NCBI GenBank assembly: GCA_022113835.1
Contig: JAILWY010000010.1
Span: forward strand, 5,915,501-5,979,500
Reading direction: 5' to 3'
DNA length: 64,000 nucleotides
Source of the DNA: Atopsyche davidsoni
Taxonomy: Eukaryota > Arthropoda > Insecta > Trichoptera > Hydrobiosidae
Shown: piece after piece, positions 1 through 13,220 of the stretch
Numbering within the stretch: position 1 is the stretch's first letter
Layout of the letters: each line of letters opens with the position of its first letter
Notes under the pieces: model-generated
Told to the model about the DNA's origin: nothing
What the model saw: the letters and a program-made list of their open reading frames with translations, nothing else
The model's database searches: none
Made by a program: the position numbers and the translations under genes

Positions 1-203
1 GACATGGACATATGTCCAAAATGTGCAAAAATAGTTAGCAGTAAAATCTTTATATGATTGTAACTTTTGACTGCGCTTTAAAAAAGCAGATATGAATTGT
101 AAAGATTTTGTTGGTGTTTCATTTTTCTTCTGGGTGAGCAACATTTAAAAATATTATGCTTAATTCAAAGTTATTATAAGTATTTTTTTTCTTATCATAG
201 TAC

Positions 204-3200
204 CTGTATTTCCCGTAAACATTACTGGCTTATTAGTTTTTATCAACCTTTCCATTATGTATCCAAATCGTATAGTATCTTTAGTTGGAACAAGAGTTTC
301 AAAGAATGGTTCATTTTCATTATATTTAAAAATAGGAATAATTTTTGACCAGGACTCAAATTTTTTTGTAACAGGATCAATATATGCATTCCAAAGATCT
401 CCAGGAAGTTCCCTGCAATTTAATTAGTAATTTAATCTTTTGTAATGTAAAATGTTTGCCAGATATTAATGTATTAAAATAATTAATCCTACTCTGGATC
501 AATAATGTCCAAAAATTGTTTCTTGATAAATACTTCCAATTTTACTCGTGAATCATCCAATAAATTTCCTCCAATGGCCCAAATATAAGAAAATAAAAAG
601 CACTGACACAAATATATTGGTAATGATTCCTTATTGAAAGGTTTATCTCCTGGTTTTTTTAGAAAGTCTTGTAAAATAAAACAAAGCATAGAAGCTTTGC
701 TGATATCAACCTAAAATATAATATAATTATCGAATGTAAAAAATCCATGCATAGTTATTGTTAAATATCAATGTACGGGGATGAAAATGGGTTACTAGAA
801 AGTAACTTGTCTGAGTAACATACCTGTGGAATACCTGTACTACAATATTTCTTGATAAAATGAAAAGCCGGATCAATATTTTGAAATAGTTGGTAAATAT
901 AATCTTTTGTAGCTGATGTGGTTACACTATTTTCTGGTAAAGCAGCTAACCATGTACGTACAAAAGGTTGCCAGCGTAATTCACTTGGATCTATATAAAC
1001 CATGCCACAACGAGAGACTGTAGCTGGTGAAGCCTGTGCCAAATCAGCTACCTGAAAAGAAGGATAAATAAGCAGATTACACTGAATGGAATTGAAAATT
1101 TTGATATTTTAAAATATTTTTTGTGATTTTTCCAAATTTTTGTTTTTATTTGTGACCGGTATCGCCAACCTATCTCGTTTAAATATATAAAAATTAAATA
1201 TAATTATATACCTCAAAAACCATGTGCACATAAGGTGTAAGCTTAATGCGCTCTGAGTTAGCAAGGCACAACATTTTATTATCATCTAGTACAGTATTCA
1301 TGTTTTCTATCCAAACAGCATCCACCGGTCCATCGCAAACAATCCACTGATGATCTTCTTTGGTGCACTGTGATATTTTATTTAAAAAAATATTTTTGAA
1401 TTTAATGATCTACTGAATTTAAAAAAACATAATTTTCAACCGTAATTACTGAATATTTAATAAATTATAAGTGTTTAAAATGCATTTAACTAATTACCTG
1501 TACAGCCACTCTTAAGGATATAGCTAAAAGTCCATCTTTCCACTCAAGAGTAAGAGGGTTTACTTCTCCGTACAACTCGCCCATTGTTAAAGATTTTGGA
1601 TTCATGACATATTTATGAACGATTTGAAAGTATGGATCTTCATAACCTTGTATTTTAAGTTGTTGGAGTGTTTCTCCTAGAATCTAATTAATTTATAATT
1701 TTATGTTGGTGGTTACAAAATAATCTAATATATATAATAGCCATTGTGTGTATGTATGTTTCATCTTTTGCTTCTCTATAGAATATCTTAAAAGATACAG
1801 CGCTGATTTTTTGCACGTAAGTTTAGTAAATTTTTCCGCAGCTATGTGCCGAATTTCAAGACGATAGGATAATATTTTTATTTAAAAACTAATTTAATAA
1901 GGCTATAAAATATGCTTTAGCGAGTTTCAATATGTACGAATTATATGATTCTGTTCTTCACCGCGAGAATTTCAAATGTAGAACTTTTACAAAAAAAACA
2001 AATTTTGATGCTTCTAAGAAATTTCCAGCTTATGTCAGTTTGACACAAACGCCATCTCTATTTTTTTAATCGAAATTGCATTAGAAATTATTAATCACAT
2101 CATTAATAACTCAAAATAACACCTTCTACGCACAGAAAACGTAATTAAAAAAGAATTGCACAATTGAACGTGATAAAGACTGTATCAAATAAATAAAAGT
2201 GCAGTGAAAAGTGATGTGTTGTTTGTAACACGAAATGTGACATAAATGTCAAGCAATGAGTTGGAAGGAAAACGTGAGCAGCGTCTTCTTAAAATTCTAG
2301 TACGCGCATCAACCTCAAGACAAAAAGAAACTGATGCACAGCGAACGCTGCGTTTGTCTTCGGATTAATTAATGTGACCTGTCGATTCTGCAATGCTTTA
2401 CATTATCAAGCAGAAAATCCATCAGATGGAATGCTCAACGATTACTATCACAAAGGTAAAGTGAAACTACCAGCAAGACCTATTTCCCCAGTATATTTAA
2501 AGGATATTTATAATGGAAATTTCAAGAGAAAAATAAGATCATACAAGAACAGTATATCTTTTGCATCAATGGGAGCTAAATTAACAGTGGGCAACTCTGC
2601 TTCAAAGTTAAAGGCCAAGTATATCACAGAACTTCGCACCTTCATCCAACTGATGGTACAAAATTAAAGCATTATTCATCTTATTATGTTCAAACACTAT
2701 TGCATCGTTCATCGAATGCGCGTCATTCTGTGACGGGCTACATTTCTAGTCCTAAATATTAGTAAAAAGTATTGACATACTGTAAGAACAGTAGTTTTTC
2801 CTCCTCCTGTTGGGCCAACAAGCATCACTCCCCATCGAACAATCATCGTTTCATGTAATTGAATTACTTTAACAAACATGCATTTTTCCACTTGAAGTTT
2901 TGCCTCTAAAGTAACTTGTTCTGTTAAGTATAAATAAAATTAATAAAAAAATTGATGATTGAAATATATAAATATTTGATTATTTATTATTCGGTATCAA
3001 AAATGCATAATTTATTACCTATTATTGTTTCCATCAGAGCATAATCTTTTTGAGGTAATGCAACTCCAGGAAAGAGATCTCCTAATATACCTCCAAAAAG
3101 AATAGCATCGTCAGCTAAAAACTTTGGGAGATTGCTATCTCTAAGAGCACACATAAGAGTAACTTCTTCATGTTGGTCTGGACTTGCACGCTTGAGGGCT

Positions 3201-6200
3201 CCAGCCATTACCTTAAATATAATAATATATTTAATTTGTAGTAATTACTAATTATTTTTAAAAATCAATTTCTAAATTAATTTATTACCAAAACACTTTT
3301 AACTGCACGCATACCAAAATCATAATGATCTTGCTGAGAAAGTTGTTCACTGCAAAGCTTATACATTTGAACCATTTTTTTAGCAAGATTTTTGGAAGAC
3401 TCAAATCCTTCAGAATACAAAATTACTTCAGCAATTAACCCTAAAATAAGATAAAAAATATCATTTTTTGTTTAAATGATTTCATGATCAGTTTAGTGAG
3501 TTATACTATATTTCTTTATTTGTACCATAGTCAGGTACCATCATCGATATTGGTCGGAATAATGCTTTTAAGTTATCTGGCAATTCAGTTCGGCCAGCAT
3601 AGCCTGGATTCATCGTTATAAAAGCAGCACATGTATGAACTAATTTTATTTCTCGTCCCTCAAACATGAATCTGAAATTATATTAGAAAAAGTACTTGCA
3701 AATAATGAAAAAAGATGTTTAAAATTGAAAAATCACGAAAAAAAATTCAACCTTTTTAATTTGGCTACTTTTGCATTTCTGATTGTTATGAGTTGCTGAG
3801 CTATCACAGACAATACTTCAATATTAATACGGTTAAATTCATCAAAACAGCACCACGCACCCGATGAAACCAACCCAGAAAAGAATTTTCCCATCATTTT
3901 GTAATCTAAGCCTTCAAAAAAATATGAATGATATTTAAAAGGTTTTCATAAATTAAATAATATTATAAAATATGTAAAAAAATCGCATATGATATTAATT
4001 TTTTACCTTCAGAACAGTTAAAAACAACACATTGTATTCCAAGTGATTTGGATAAATCTTTTGTAGTTTCAGTTTTACCGGTTCCGGCCGGTCCGGATGG
4101 AGCACCCCCAAGATCAAGTTGTAATGCTCCCATTAGACAAAGATAGCAACGATCTGTAAGAGGGGTAATAACCAGCACTCCACCAGCTCCTATATACTCA
4201 TGGCCATAAATATAATATGCACTTGACATTCGAGCAACACAATTATCAATATCCTCTTCCCAATAATAACGAATCATTTTCAGCCATTCAAAAGCATATC
4301 TGAAAAAATTCAAAATTAGAAAATATAAAGAAAACTTCACTACCAAAAATAGATTATTTAATATTCCAAGTAACTAACGGGCTTTGAACTCGTCTTTCTT
4401 TCATATTAGTAATAGTATCTCTAGCGTGCACATCAATTGTGATCAAAGCACATAAAACTCGTCTAAATAATTTTGATATATTTTTTCTTGTTAAAGCAGC
4501 AGAATCATTCAGGTCAGAAATAACTTCTTTTTCAAAGTCAATCAAGCCAATGTCAATCTTTTCCGCTGGTTTAGCTTCTAAAATTGCATGCACACTCTTG
4601 GCCCACATAATTTGTGATACTGTTAGCACTACCTGTAAGGTTGAATAATTAGAATCACTATCTACTATATTTAAATAAATAAATTCATGTTTGCATAACT
4701 TAGTACCTGGTTGGGATGTCTAGAAATCCAATCAACTCTTGGTCTTGCTATGTAGTCACTAAGAGATTGTTTCATACATTTTCTGACTGATGCAAACATA
4801 GCTTCTTCAACTTTACTGAGCCAATCTTCTACATTTCCTCTTGCTTTCAAACCCTATGAAATAAATCTTATCAAATAATCAATAATTAAACAATTCCAGT
4901 ACACTACACCGGTGTTTTAGGTATTTACAGAAAGCAAATAGTGATTTTATGAAAAAATTCTAAGAATACATATAACATGAAACCAATTTCAAACCTGCTT
5001 AAATAATTTAACAAATTATATACTATTTGTAAACGTTCACTCTATGATAGTACATTAGCAAATATTAATAAATATCTTTGTTTATAAAGAGTATGATCGC
5101 GAAAACAATAACTATCAGTAAAATTTTACCTTTCCCAAGCCAACACGTTCATTTTCAGGGGATATCATGGCAGCAATATCTGTAGTTAACTCAACTTCAT
5201 CATCATCTGGGGGTGGAACTTCACCTTCAGCATATTCTTTCACCTTTGCGGCAAATTCTAGTTTAGAAATAGCATCAAAGCATTTTCTCAAATGAGGTTG
5301 AACTGCATGTGGATTACGTGTCTATAAAATCAATTATTAATCTGCATAAATTTAGATTAAATATATTTTACGTCAAATTGACATTAAAAGGCAGTTTTAC
5401 CTGTGCCAAAATTTCGAGTAATTCATCATTAGAGAGGAAATAAAAACGAGGAAACGCTACCCGTTTAGTCTCAAGATATGCTTCAAGACATTTCATGATT
5501 TGGTCTAACATAGCATTACTACTTTTAAATCGCTCCAAAAGATCAGGATCAGTTGCCGCATTTAAAGCCAAGGGAACCTATTTTATTTATGATTTATTAA
5601 TAAAAGTACATCAAAAATATTTTTTAAAGCACACATTGACAGTAGTTACTTCCTACCCAGTAATAGTTCCTACCTTAGCAGTTTTTCTCATAATATCTTT
5701 CCAAGTTTTATCTACAATAGTAAAAATACGCGCTTCATTAGGCAATTGTCGCTGAATATCAGGAGCTGTGAAAAGTACTTCCAAATACATCCAAGTCTGC
5801 ATGCATATAAACCATTCATTCTAAAATGAAGAGAAATCAAATTTTGAGTAACCAATAAATATTTGTTTCATTGAGTAAATAATTACAACTGTTTTGTTAC
5901 CACATACCACGGTTTTCTGGAAATAGTCGAGAATTCTTTCCCACTCTTCTACTCTTCCCTTAATTGGACCGCAGTTTCTAGAACTCAATATTATACCAAC
6001 ATGCATATTGCATTCATCTATGGCAGTTTGAACCTCTTCCAAACTGCCTAGCATGAAAATATCTTTATAGTCACGGTATGGGAGAACTGGTAGTTCTAAA
6101 ACCTTCCATATATCTTCAATCTACAAAAATAAGCCAATTTTTGAAGATTTAACGACGCATTGTAGATGATGATAAATAACAACACATAAATACAGATTTT

Positions 6201-9200
6201 TTTGCAATACCTTTTGCAATACAGATTCTAAGGACGCTTCAGAGCTTGCTTGTCCAGAAATTTCCATAAGTTCCTCTGAGTGATCAAAGATATGCATGTC
6301 TTCGAGCATTTGTAATGTCAGTACAACCTCAGCTGAAAAGCGAGTGTTTAAAACTGCTTCAATTTTCATCCAATGTCTTGCCTTCAGATTTGGGTTTCCC
6401 AAATATGAAATAGTTGGCAACTAAAATTTAAAAAAATTATATTATTTTAACTAATATTGCATTGTGTTTACAAACACATATCCACATATAACTTTTTAAA
6501 ATATATAATTATAATAATAATGGTTAATTTATTCAATGTAATGTATAAAAAAATAACATACTTTGGTTTTCATTAGCTCAATTTTTGATTTGAAATCATG
6601 TAAAATTTCATTTTTAGGCAAGCCCTTTTCCAGTTTGTTCATTATTTTCCCATAATTTACAGCGATCACTTGAACTTCTTCAATATTTAATGTAGTAAAA
6701 TCACATTCATACCTGTAAATAATAAAAAAAACTTACAAGTTTATTTTGGAAGTATAGATTTATGAATGATATCAACAAATACTATAAGATCTACCAAAGT
6801 TACATAAAATTTAATTAATTTAATAATTACACATATACTATACTATATATATAGTCAATCCTTCTATAATGGGACTGATTAGTACCACAAATAAGAAACT
6901 TAAAAGTAAATTTACCAATTCTTTTCCAAAGCATTCCACTCCTCACTTGATTTCCATAACAGCTGTCGTAACTGTAATTCCATAGCTACTTCATCTAAAA
7001 CTTCTATACGCATATATGGAATCTGAAATAATTTTAAAATAATTATATATCGTTTTCCAGGATATCAGATTTATATAAAGTGTCTAATATATTTTCATAC
7101 TTTAAACATTTTTTGCCAGGATTGTATTTGTTTATTTATCTCCAGGCTTTCTGTTAAGCTTTCTGTTAAATTATCGAGACATCCTAATACCTCATCTATT
7201 TTAGATTCTTTTTCTAAAAGCCAAGGTTCCTGTAAAGATTACAATTAAATAAAAACTTATAAAGCTTTCTGCTACTTGTTGAAAATAATGAACATAATAT
7301 CAATAATACAATACATGGATACTTACAGTAGCGCATTCCAGAATAATTAAACAGTTTTTTATTAATGCTGATATATTATTATCAATAGTACGTGCAAATT
7401 TTCCTACTAATTTTTCTCGTTGCTGTAATTTTACTTCAGCATTAGCTCGTAATGTTGCCAAAATAGTAGGTAAACCTATAATACAATTTGGTTATGTAAA
7501 TAGCACACAGCTTGGAGATATATAAATAAGCATGTAGAGTAACATGTTGCTTAGTAATAATTTTCACCGTCTCAGAATTATGTATATGCATATCACATAT
7601 ATATATTCGTCTGAGAACTTAATAAAACCCAATATAAACATGAGAAAAAGTTGGACATAATAGCAGGTCCGGTCAATGAGTACTTTCAGTTTCTGTTACC
7701 AAATAAGACTAATATTTGTGAATATATTCATAATAGTTTTGTTTTGATAATAGTATTTCTTGAAGAATTCAAATGGTTCAATGAAAGGTTCAGAGATTTG
7801 AAGCATACTATTTAACTACTACATCTCGATGCATCTACATTTTGCTCCTTGTCCTTTAAGATACAAAATTCTATTATGTCTATATAATAAAAATAAAATA
7901 TTTACCCAAAAAATCTTGTAAATCTTGTGGAGGTATATACATGTTAAACTCAGCCATCATATCATAAAGCTCTCGGAGATATTCAAGTTTCATATCAAGA
8001 TCGTCAATAGTACTTTCTACATTACTGAGCAAAATATCATATTCTACAATCTCAGCAGCTGTTTCTGGATCTTGATCGAGTTCATTGTTAACTCTGTCTG
8101 ATTCACTTAAAATTTTTTGCACCATTTCCTTACCCATTCTGAAAATAAAATTTTGAAATGTAGTACTCCTAATGAATCAATTGTAAATACTGCAGGTAAA
8201 TGAACTTACACTGGTGTTGCAGAACCTAAAATATTTATTAACTGAGACGGTAAGTCAGTAAGTAAGATTCTTATAGGAATCAAACATAAAAATATTATTC
8301 CTAGTGTTTGGTACGATGAAATAGAACTATTAATGCGAATTTCTGATCTATATCGTGAACAGAGCGTTTTTAATACATAAACATCTCTTTCATTTATTAA
8401 TGTATTGGCTTCCATTGCAATATCTTCTGCATACATTTTAAAAATGTTATCAAATCTTCGCAGATATGTTTTAACAATATCATAAGCCAATCTCGTTGTA
8501 TCTGGCAAAAACTTAATATCATCTAAAAGGTCCTTGTCTAGTTTTAAAATAAAACATAAAACTGGCTCTTCATTTAATATTCTTTGTGATTGTTTTCCCG
8601 AAAATAATGCTTCAGTAAAATACAAAAAGCATTCATTTTTAATAAATGGCTTGAATCCTTCAATAGTACTGTTCCATAACTCTTCAATTTTATAAATCAT
8701 CTCCAATGTCAAACTTTCTGGCGGACTTAAAACAACATCTAACGTTTCAGTAATATCAACCTCAACTTGAATAAGAGGCCACTAAAAAAAAAACATTTAA
8801 AAATAAATTATGTATTCATGTCATAAAAATTTAGTTAAAAGTATATTTAATAATCAAAATAAAATTAATTCAATAAATATACCGTGCAAATAAGGGAAGG
8901 TCTTGGAACTGTTTCTAAAATACCATTCAAATCTGAATTATTAAGCAAACTTTCTGAAGGCGTTGCATCCAAATGAATTTTTATCATTTTTGCCATATCA
9001 CCATAAGATTTCTTCAATAGGAAATGAAGCATATCAATTGTCAAATAATCCAATAAATTTAAAAATCTGTAAAAAAAAATTTTTTTTTAATTAATATATT
9101 TTATAACTGATGCTTGCACAAAAGTTATATTTTGTAATAATTTTTTTCATCAACTGTCTAGTCTATTTTAATAGTTATAAAGTTAATAGATTCAATATTT

Positions 9201-12200
9201 TTGACAGAGAGTACTTGGTGGAATTCCATTTTAATATTTTTGAATAAAATACTTGAGTGATTTTTTTGATAATGCCAACGTGAAAGGTTGGCGAAACCAG
9301 TCACTAATAAAAATAAAAATGTGGAAAATCACTCAAGTATTTTATTCAAAAATATTATAAAGTTAATAGTTAATAAATTAAAAAAGATCAAAAGTAAAAG
9401 CAATATATTTTAGAATAAGCTCTTGGGAGTATGTAAAATAGTACTTCTATGTACTATATATATACTTTTGAAGTTAACGATTGCTCCAACAAACTTAGTA
9501 AACTAAACATGTCACATCCAAAATAAGTATGTAAAAATATTACTTCATATATTTTATTTATAAATATTAAAATAATTTAATTTACCTTGTTAGTTGTTCG
9601 CAGAGTTTTCTGATTTTGGCTTTTTCTGTAAATGACATTTTACCATTTTCATCATCGACATGGGGAATAGTATGCTCAAATTTCCCATTTACAAATATAA
9701 ATCCACATATAAATAACATTCTTTGACAGCTATGACTAGCCACTTTCAATACAAATAATCGAAAATTTTCCAACTTTTTTGTAATTATTTCTAGTCTCTC
9801 CATCTTCAAAAATGATGTTGTTAATTATATATTATGAAACCTTTACATTGGCTTCAGAAATCTACTCAATGCTAGCAAAAATCAAATCTTTAAAAGGACG
9901 CAAAAGTTATACTCAGCAAAAAAATAAGTTGCATGGTAACAACCTTTGCAACTTTCAACATGATTTTGGCATAACAAATTATATTTAAAATGCCTACTAA
10001 TTACAAAAATAAGTACGTACTTGTCTCTCTATCAAATAAAAGAGTGGAGTGTCCATGTTGATTGTTAAATCTGCAAACGATTCAAAGCTCATGAGAAAAG
10101 ATTTTCGTTTCAAATGTAGTAAGCACTTTCCTAAAACTTCATTTAAACTCAGTACTGATTTTTCCATAAATTTGCGTATTTTGTTATACTTTTTAAATAG
10201 GATTGTTTTTCTCCAAAAGTAGAATGCTTTCCAATAGCGGAATAATTTGAAAAATTTTATCTGAAAATATTTACTCACATTAAAATCAATTATGGGAAAT
10301 TTATAGTTATTACACATATACAAACATGCACACACACAGCATATTTTTAAGAAATTCAATATTTTTGACAGAGTACTTGGTGGAATTCCATTTTAATATT
10401 TTTGAGTAAAATACTTGAGTGATTTTCCACATGTTCGTTTCTATTTGTGACCGGTTTCGCCAACCTTTCACGTTGGCATTATCAAACAGAGTTTTTATTG
10501 GTGTTTGGTTAAATTGTTTACCTAACTGCTTATTATTATATAAAATCTTACTCTGTTTGATAATGCCATCGCGAAACTGGTCACAAATAAAAACGAACAT
10601 GTGGAAAATCACTCAAGTATTTTACTCAATAATATTTTTATTATTGTAAATGTATGTTCTCATATTTATTTACATAGAGATAAATTTGTTTTTATAATCT
10701 CCTGACTAATTAGTGAAACATATTAACTTCATGGATTGTAAATAATACCTAAATATTTACCTTTACGACATTACAAAATATTTTGTAGTCGAATTCCCAA
10801 ACACTTAGCTTTGTGAAAACCATCTCATTAGTAAAATGCGTTACTCCTTGATGACTTATTGTCATGTAGTTGTGTTTATTGACTTCTTTATATGGTACTA
10901 CCCTAATGATAATTTTAATTCAAAATTGTAGTTAATATTTTTTATTAATGTGGCAAATTATAATTTCTAAACAAACAAAAATTTTAATTATTCTGGTGAC
11001 AACTTACTGCAAAAAATATGGTGTAAAATGAACTGACTCTTTAGAAACTGCATAGGTCATATATTCAAACGCAAGTGTCTTTTCCTCCTTCATATGTTGT
11101 AAAACATCTTCCAAAGGAGAAACAATTGGTTTTCTTTTGAGCTCATTTATCTGTTTACCACCAGAAGACTTTTTTCGTGTTGAAATATTTTTATCACCAT
11201 CGGATACTAGTAAATGATAAAAAGTTAGTATATATTGATAAAAGTTTGGGTATTTTCTAAAATTTGTTCAGATAGACTTCCACAGTAAAAAAGGCTGTGG
11301 TAATAAATTTCACAATTCTATTTGGCAATATCGTTGAGCAAGAGTTTTTATTAGTTTTTGTAGACATACAAAAGTTTTTTAATACTCAAGAATTCTAGTT
11401 ATTTGCAAGAATTAAACTGAACATGACTGACCCTGTACTTTTTGATATTTAAAAAAGCATCCATACTTTACAATGAAATAAATCAACAAGAAAAATAATT
11501 TATTTTGTTTCCAGCTAATCAGAATGTAACAATAACACTGATAATCTAGTAATAAAATATCAATAACTTAAAAAAAAAAGAATTACACATGAAGTATTTA
11601 TGATACATATTGATTACTTGCAATTATTCTTGACCCAAACAAAGTGTTATGCAGCATTCTGTCTGGATACGAGTAATTAAGTACAAATGCATTATGAAAC
11701 AGTATATTTGAAAAAATATATAATCCAAATCCAGTTATCATCACAATAAACTCCATTGGAAACAATGTGTATTATTTCAATAAATATTAAAAAATGTACT
11801 CTTCAATTTTAAAAATTAGGTCAATGTAATAACTACACATTCACACATAATAAAATACTTACAGTCTTGCATTGAGAGTGGCTCAAGTTTCGGTGAAAGA
11901 GCATGCTTCATTTTCAACCTTTTTTCTTGTAAAAGACTTAATCCCACCTGGAAAAATATTATTATCGTATACAAATGTATAACTAAAAAATATAAGAAAA
12001 GTTTTTTCAGTACCATTGGTTCAGGTTCCACTACTTTTTCTTCCATTTTTTCCAGTACTTTTTTATGTGGGATGTAAAAAGGTACATTTCGATGTTTTCT
12101 GTGGATTCAATAAGATTATTCATGTTAAATGAATAATGCAAATACAAAGCAATTATATTTTTATTGTAATACCTTGCTTGTTTTGAAAGACCACAAAGCA

Positions 12201-12282
12201 ATTTTTCTTCACTTTCCTTCTTAACGCTTGACAATGATTGCTTTCTGTTTGTTGAATCAGGAAATGGAAATTTTCTTGACAT
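204..12282 (-). CDS. DNAH6: Axonemal dynein heavy chain, DNAH6-like inner-arm type (N-terminal half, 32 exons, runs off the window)
   Basis: Force-generating ATPase of an axonemal inner dynein arm. Exons (high to low): 12282-12173, 12098-12014, 11947-11863, 11206-11008, 10902-10761, 10260-10021, 9803-9586, 9066-8883, 8781-8210, 8138-7906, 7475-7327, 7229-7101, 7022-6916, 6712-6562, 6420-6211, 6120-5908, 5820-5674, 5577-5401, 5321-5130, 4853-4707, 4632-4379, 4299-4007, 3911-3752, 3671-3526, 3440-3289, 3211-3019, 2920-2781, 1683-1498, 1367-1212, 1051-824, 710-493, 412-204. All have GT/AG ends and stay in frame for about 2,008 codons. ATG at 12282 is the first in frame. Seen: linker motif [18 protein letters not shown]1 P-loop [10 protein letters not shown] and Walker B CFDEFNR; AAA2 P-loop [27 protein letters not shown] and [15 protein letters not shown]3 P-loop start FTGNTG at the last exon end. 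The AAA1/AAA2 wording resembles DNAH6 more than DNAH3/7/12 from memory. Stalk, AAA4-6 and C-terminus lie outside. No stops or frameshifts seen. Confidence 0.93.
1088..1180 (-). repeat. Dispersed repeat family, copy 1 (hammerhead-like block), in a dynein intron
   Basis: Fragment filling most of the short intron between the exons at 1212 and 1051. On the minus strand it reads a GGTTGGCGATACCGGTCAC block, then an A-rich stretch and a decayed ATCACNNNAGTATTTT-like part. Same family as copies at 9189, 10353, 16366, 32268, 34592 and 60750. Confidence 0.6.
2246..2667 (+). pseudogene. Helitron-type Rep/helicase N-terminal fragment, broken
   Basis: Lies in the dynein intron between the exons at 2781 and 1683, antisense to the gene. 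The first frame (from ATG 2246) gives an arginine-rich [16 protein letters not shown] segment, typical of the start of Helitron-like proteins. A stop follows, then a second frame begins [15 protein letters not shown]. That frame carries GKVKLP, a short spacer, and [17 protein letters not shown]. These match the conserved C-x2-C-x-ALH-x2-E, GKV-x-LP and IRxYNxxFxFxSxGA blocks that precede the HUH Rep domain of Helitron transposases. No HUH motif or helicase domain follows, and I could not fix the 5' TC or 3' CTRR ends. It is a dead fragment. Confidence 0.75.
9189..9355. repeat. Dispersed repeat family, copy 2, inverted (fold-back) arrangement
   Basis: In the dynein intron 9067-9585. The left part (about 9191-9265) is in minus orientation (TTCAATATTTTTGACAGAG, ACTTGGTGGAATTCC, TACTTGAGTGAT). 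The right part (about 9266-9352) is in plus orientation (GATAATGCCAACG, GGTTGGCGAAACCAGTCAC, ATCACTCAAGTATTTTATTC). The arms TGAATAAAATACTTGAGTGA and TCACTCAAGTATTTTATTCA are exact complements, so the copy can fold back on itself. The rest of the intron is plain AT-rich sequence. Confidence 0.75.
10353..10639. repeat. Dispersed repeat family, copies 3a/3b, inverted pair
   Basis: In the dynein intron 10261-10760. A minus-orientation copy at 10353-10500 (TTTTTGACAGAGTACTTGG to GCATTATCAAACAGAG) is followed after about 50 bases by a plus-orientation copy at 10550-10639 (CTCTGTTTGATAATGCC to TATTTTACTC). The arms share roughly 90 bases, including GGAAAATCACTCAAGTATTT and the CGAAAC-GGTCAC block. 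The right copy has lost part of the central stem. Confidence 0.75.
11207..11862 (-). other. Dynein intron, no recognisable content
   Basis: Intron 3 of the dynein gene, about 656 bases of AT-rich sequence. I see no exon, repeat family or structured element in it. Confidence 0.7.
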
Positions 12283-12640
12283 TTTCAAATATATATATTT
12301 ATATTAACAGAGTAATAATTGCTCTTTGCTTAATATTAATAAACAACCATTAATACCACAAAGCATATTAAGTATATACTCAATCCCATAAGTCTCCTCT
12401 GAGCTTACTTTTTTCTCTAGGGCTTACATTAATGATACTAAAACAATTGGTAGTTATGATAAACAATATATTAATATTAAACTAATAGTGGTAACCTAGT
12501 TACCACCAAACAAGTGATAGTCAAGGTAATATATAATCAATAAATATAAAGTATTAAAAAATCATTTTTATTTTGTAAATTCACAATAGTTCTTAGTTAT
12601 AATACGTTATGTGGCTATCCCTTGATTCTGCGCGCAGGTT
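12283..12640. other. Upstream region of the dynein gene
   Basis: AT-rich 5' flank of the minus-strand dynein gene, which must hold its 5' UTR and core promoter. I see no GC-rich island or clear TATA context, unlike the CTCF side of this divergent pair. Confidence 0.4.
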
Positions 12641-12695
12641 GTGGGGCTTACAAGCTGCGGCATAGGTGGTAGTAGGGGAGATGTAGGCAATTGGA

Positions 12696-13201
12696 GTAGG
12701 CAATGGTGGTCACCCTATTTCAACAGAAACCAAACGAGAGAGGGCGATGTTTTTGAGCCAATTGCTACTTGTGCACAGGTAGGGCACCCTGACGACGGCT
12801 CACTTAGTTTGCGCCTACATATTGGTGCATAAGAAAACATATTTCCTTAAGACATGACAAGGCAGAAAAAAGCAGCATGCAACAATTTCATAAAGACCCC
12901 ATGATAAAAAAAGAAGGCTAAAGCTGTGAAAGGCAAGCCACAGAAAACGGGTCCTCAGAACGTAAAGAAACAAATTCTGCAGGAATAGAATAATACTTCG
13001 GAAGTGAATACTAATGACGATGATTCAAAAGACGTGGTGACCGGTGTCTTGTATGCGGTGGATTCGGACGAGACAGTGAAATGTGATTCCGGTGCACTTC
13101 TTGTGGGCAGAGGCTTATGCAGATTGCACTGGTGCCCGCTTTTGTATGTGCGAGATGTGCTGACTACCATTGCCCACACACTGGTCACCATTGCCTACCG
13201 A
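12696..13201 (+). pseudogene. Decayed DDE (pogo/Tigger-like) transposase C-terminus between imperfect inverted repeats
   Basis: GC-richer than its flanks. Around 13040-13165 the plus strand, read with frameshifts, shows a cysteine pattern C-x2-CGGFGRDSE, then C-x2-CGQ, then H/C residues and FVC-x2-C. It resembles the cysteine-rich tail of DDE-superfamily endonucleases. A basic lysine-rich stretch precedes it (about 12850-12975). Near the ends, GTAGGCAATGGTGGTCACC (about 12696) and GGTCACCATTGCCTAC (about 13183) are near-perfect inverted partners, so they may be terminal or subterminal repeats. Stops and frameshifts make it a relic. The superfamily call is tentative. Confidence 0.45.
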
Positions 13202-13220
13202 TGTGAAGAATGGTGATTAA

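Noticed and set aside
4439..4648. Plus-strand open frame of 69 codons
   Set aside because: It is the reverse-strand shadow of a dynein exon.
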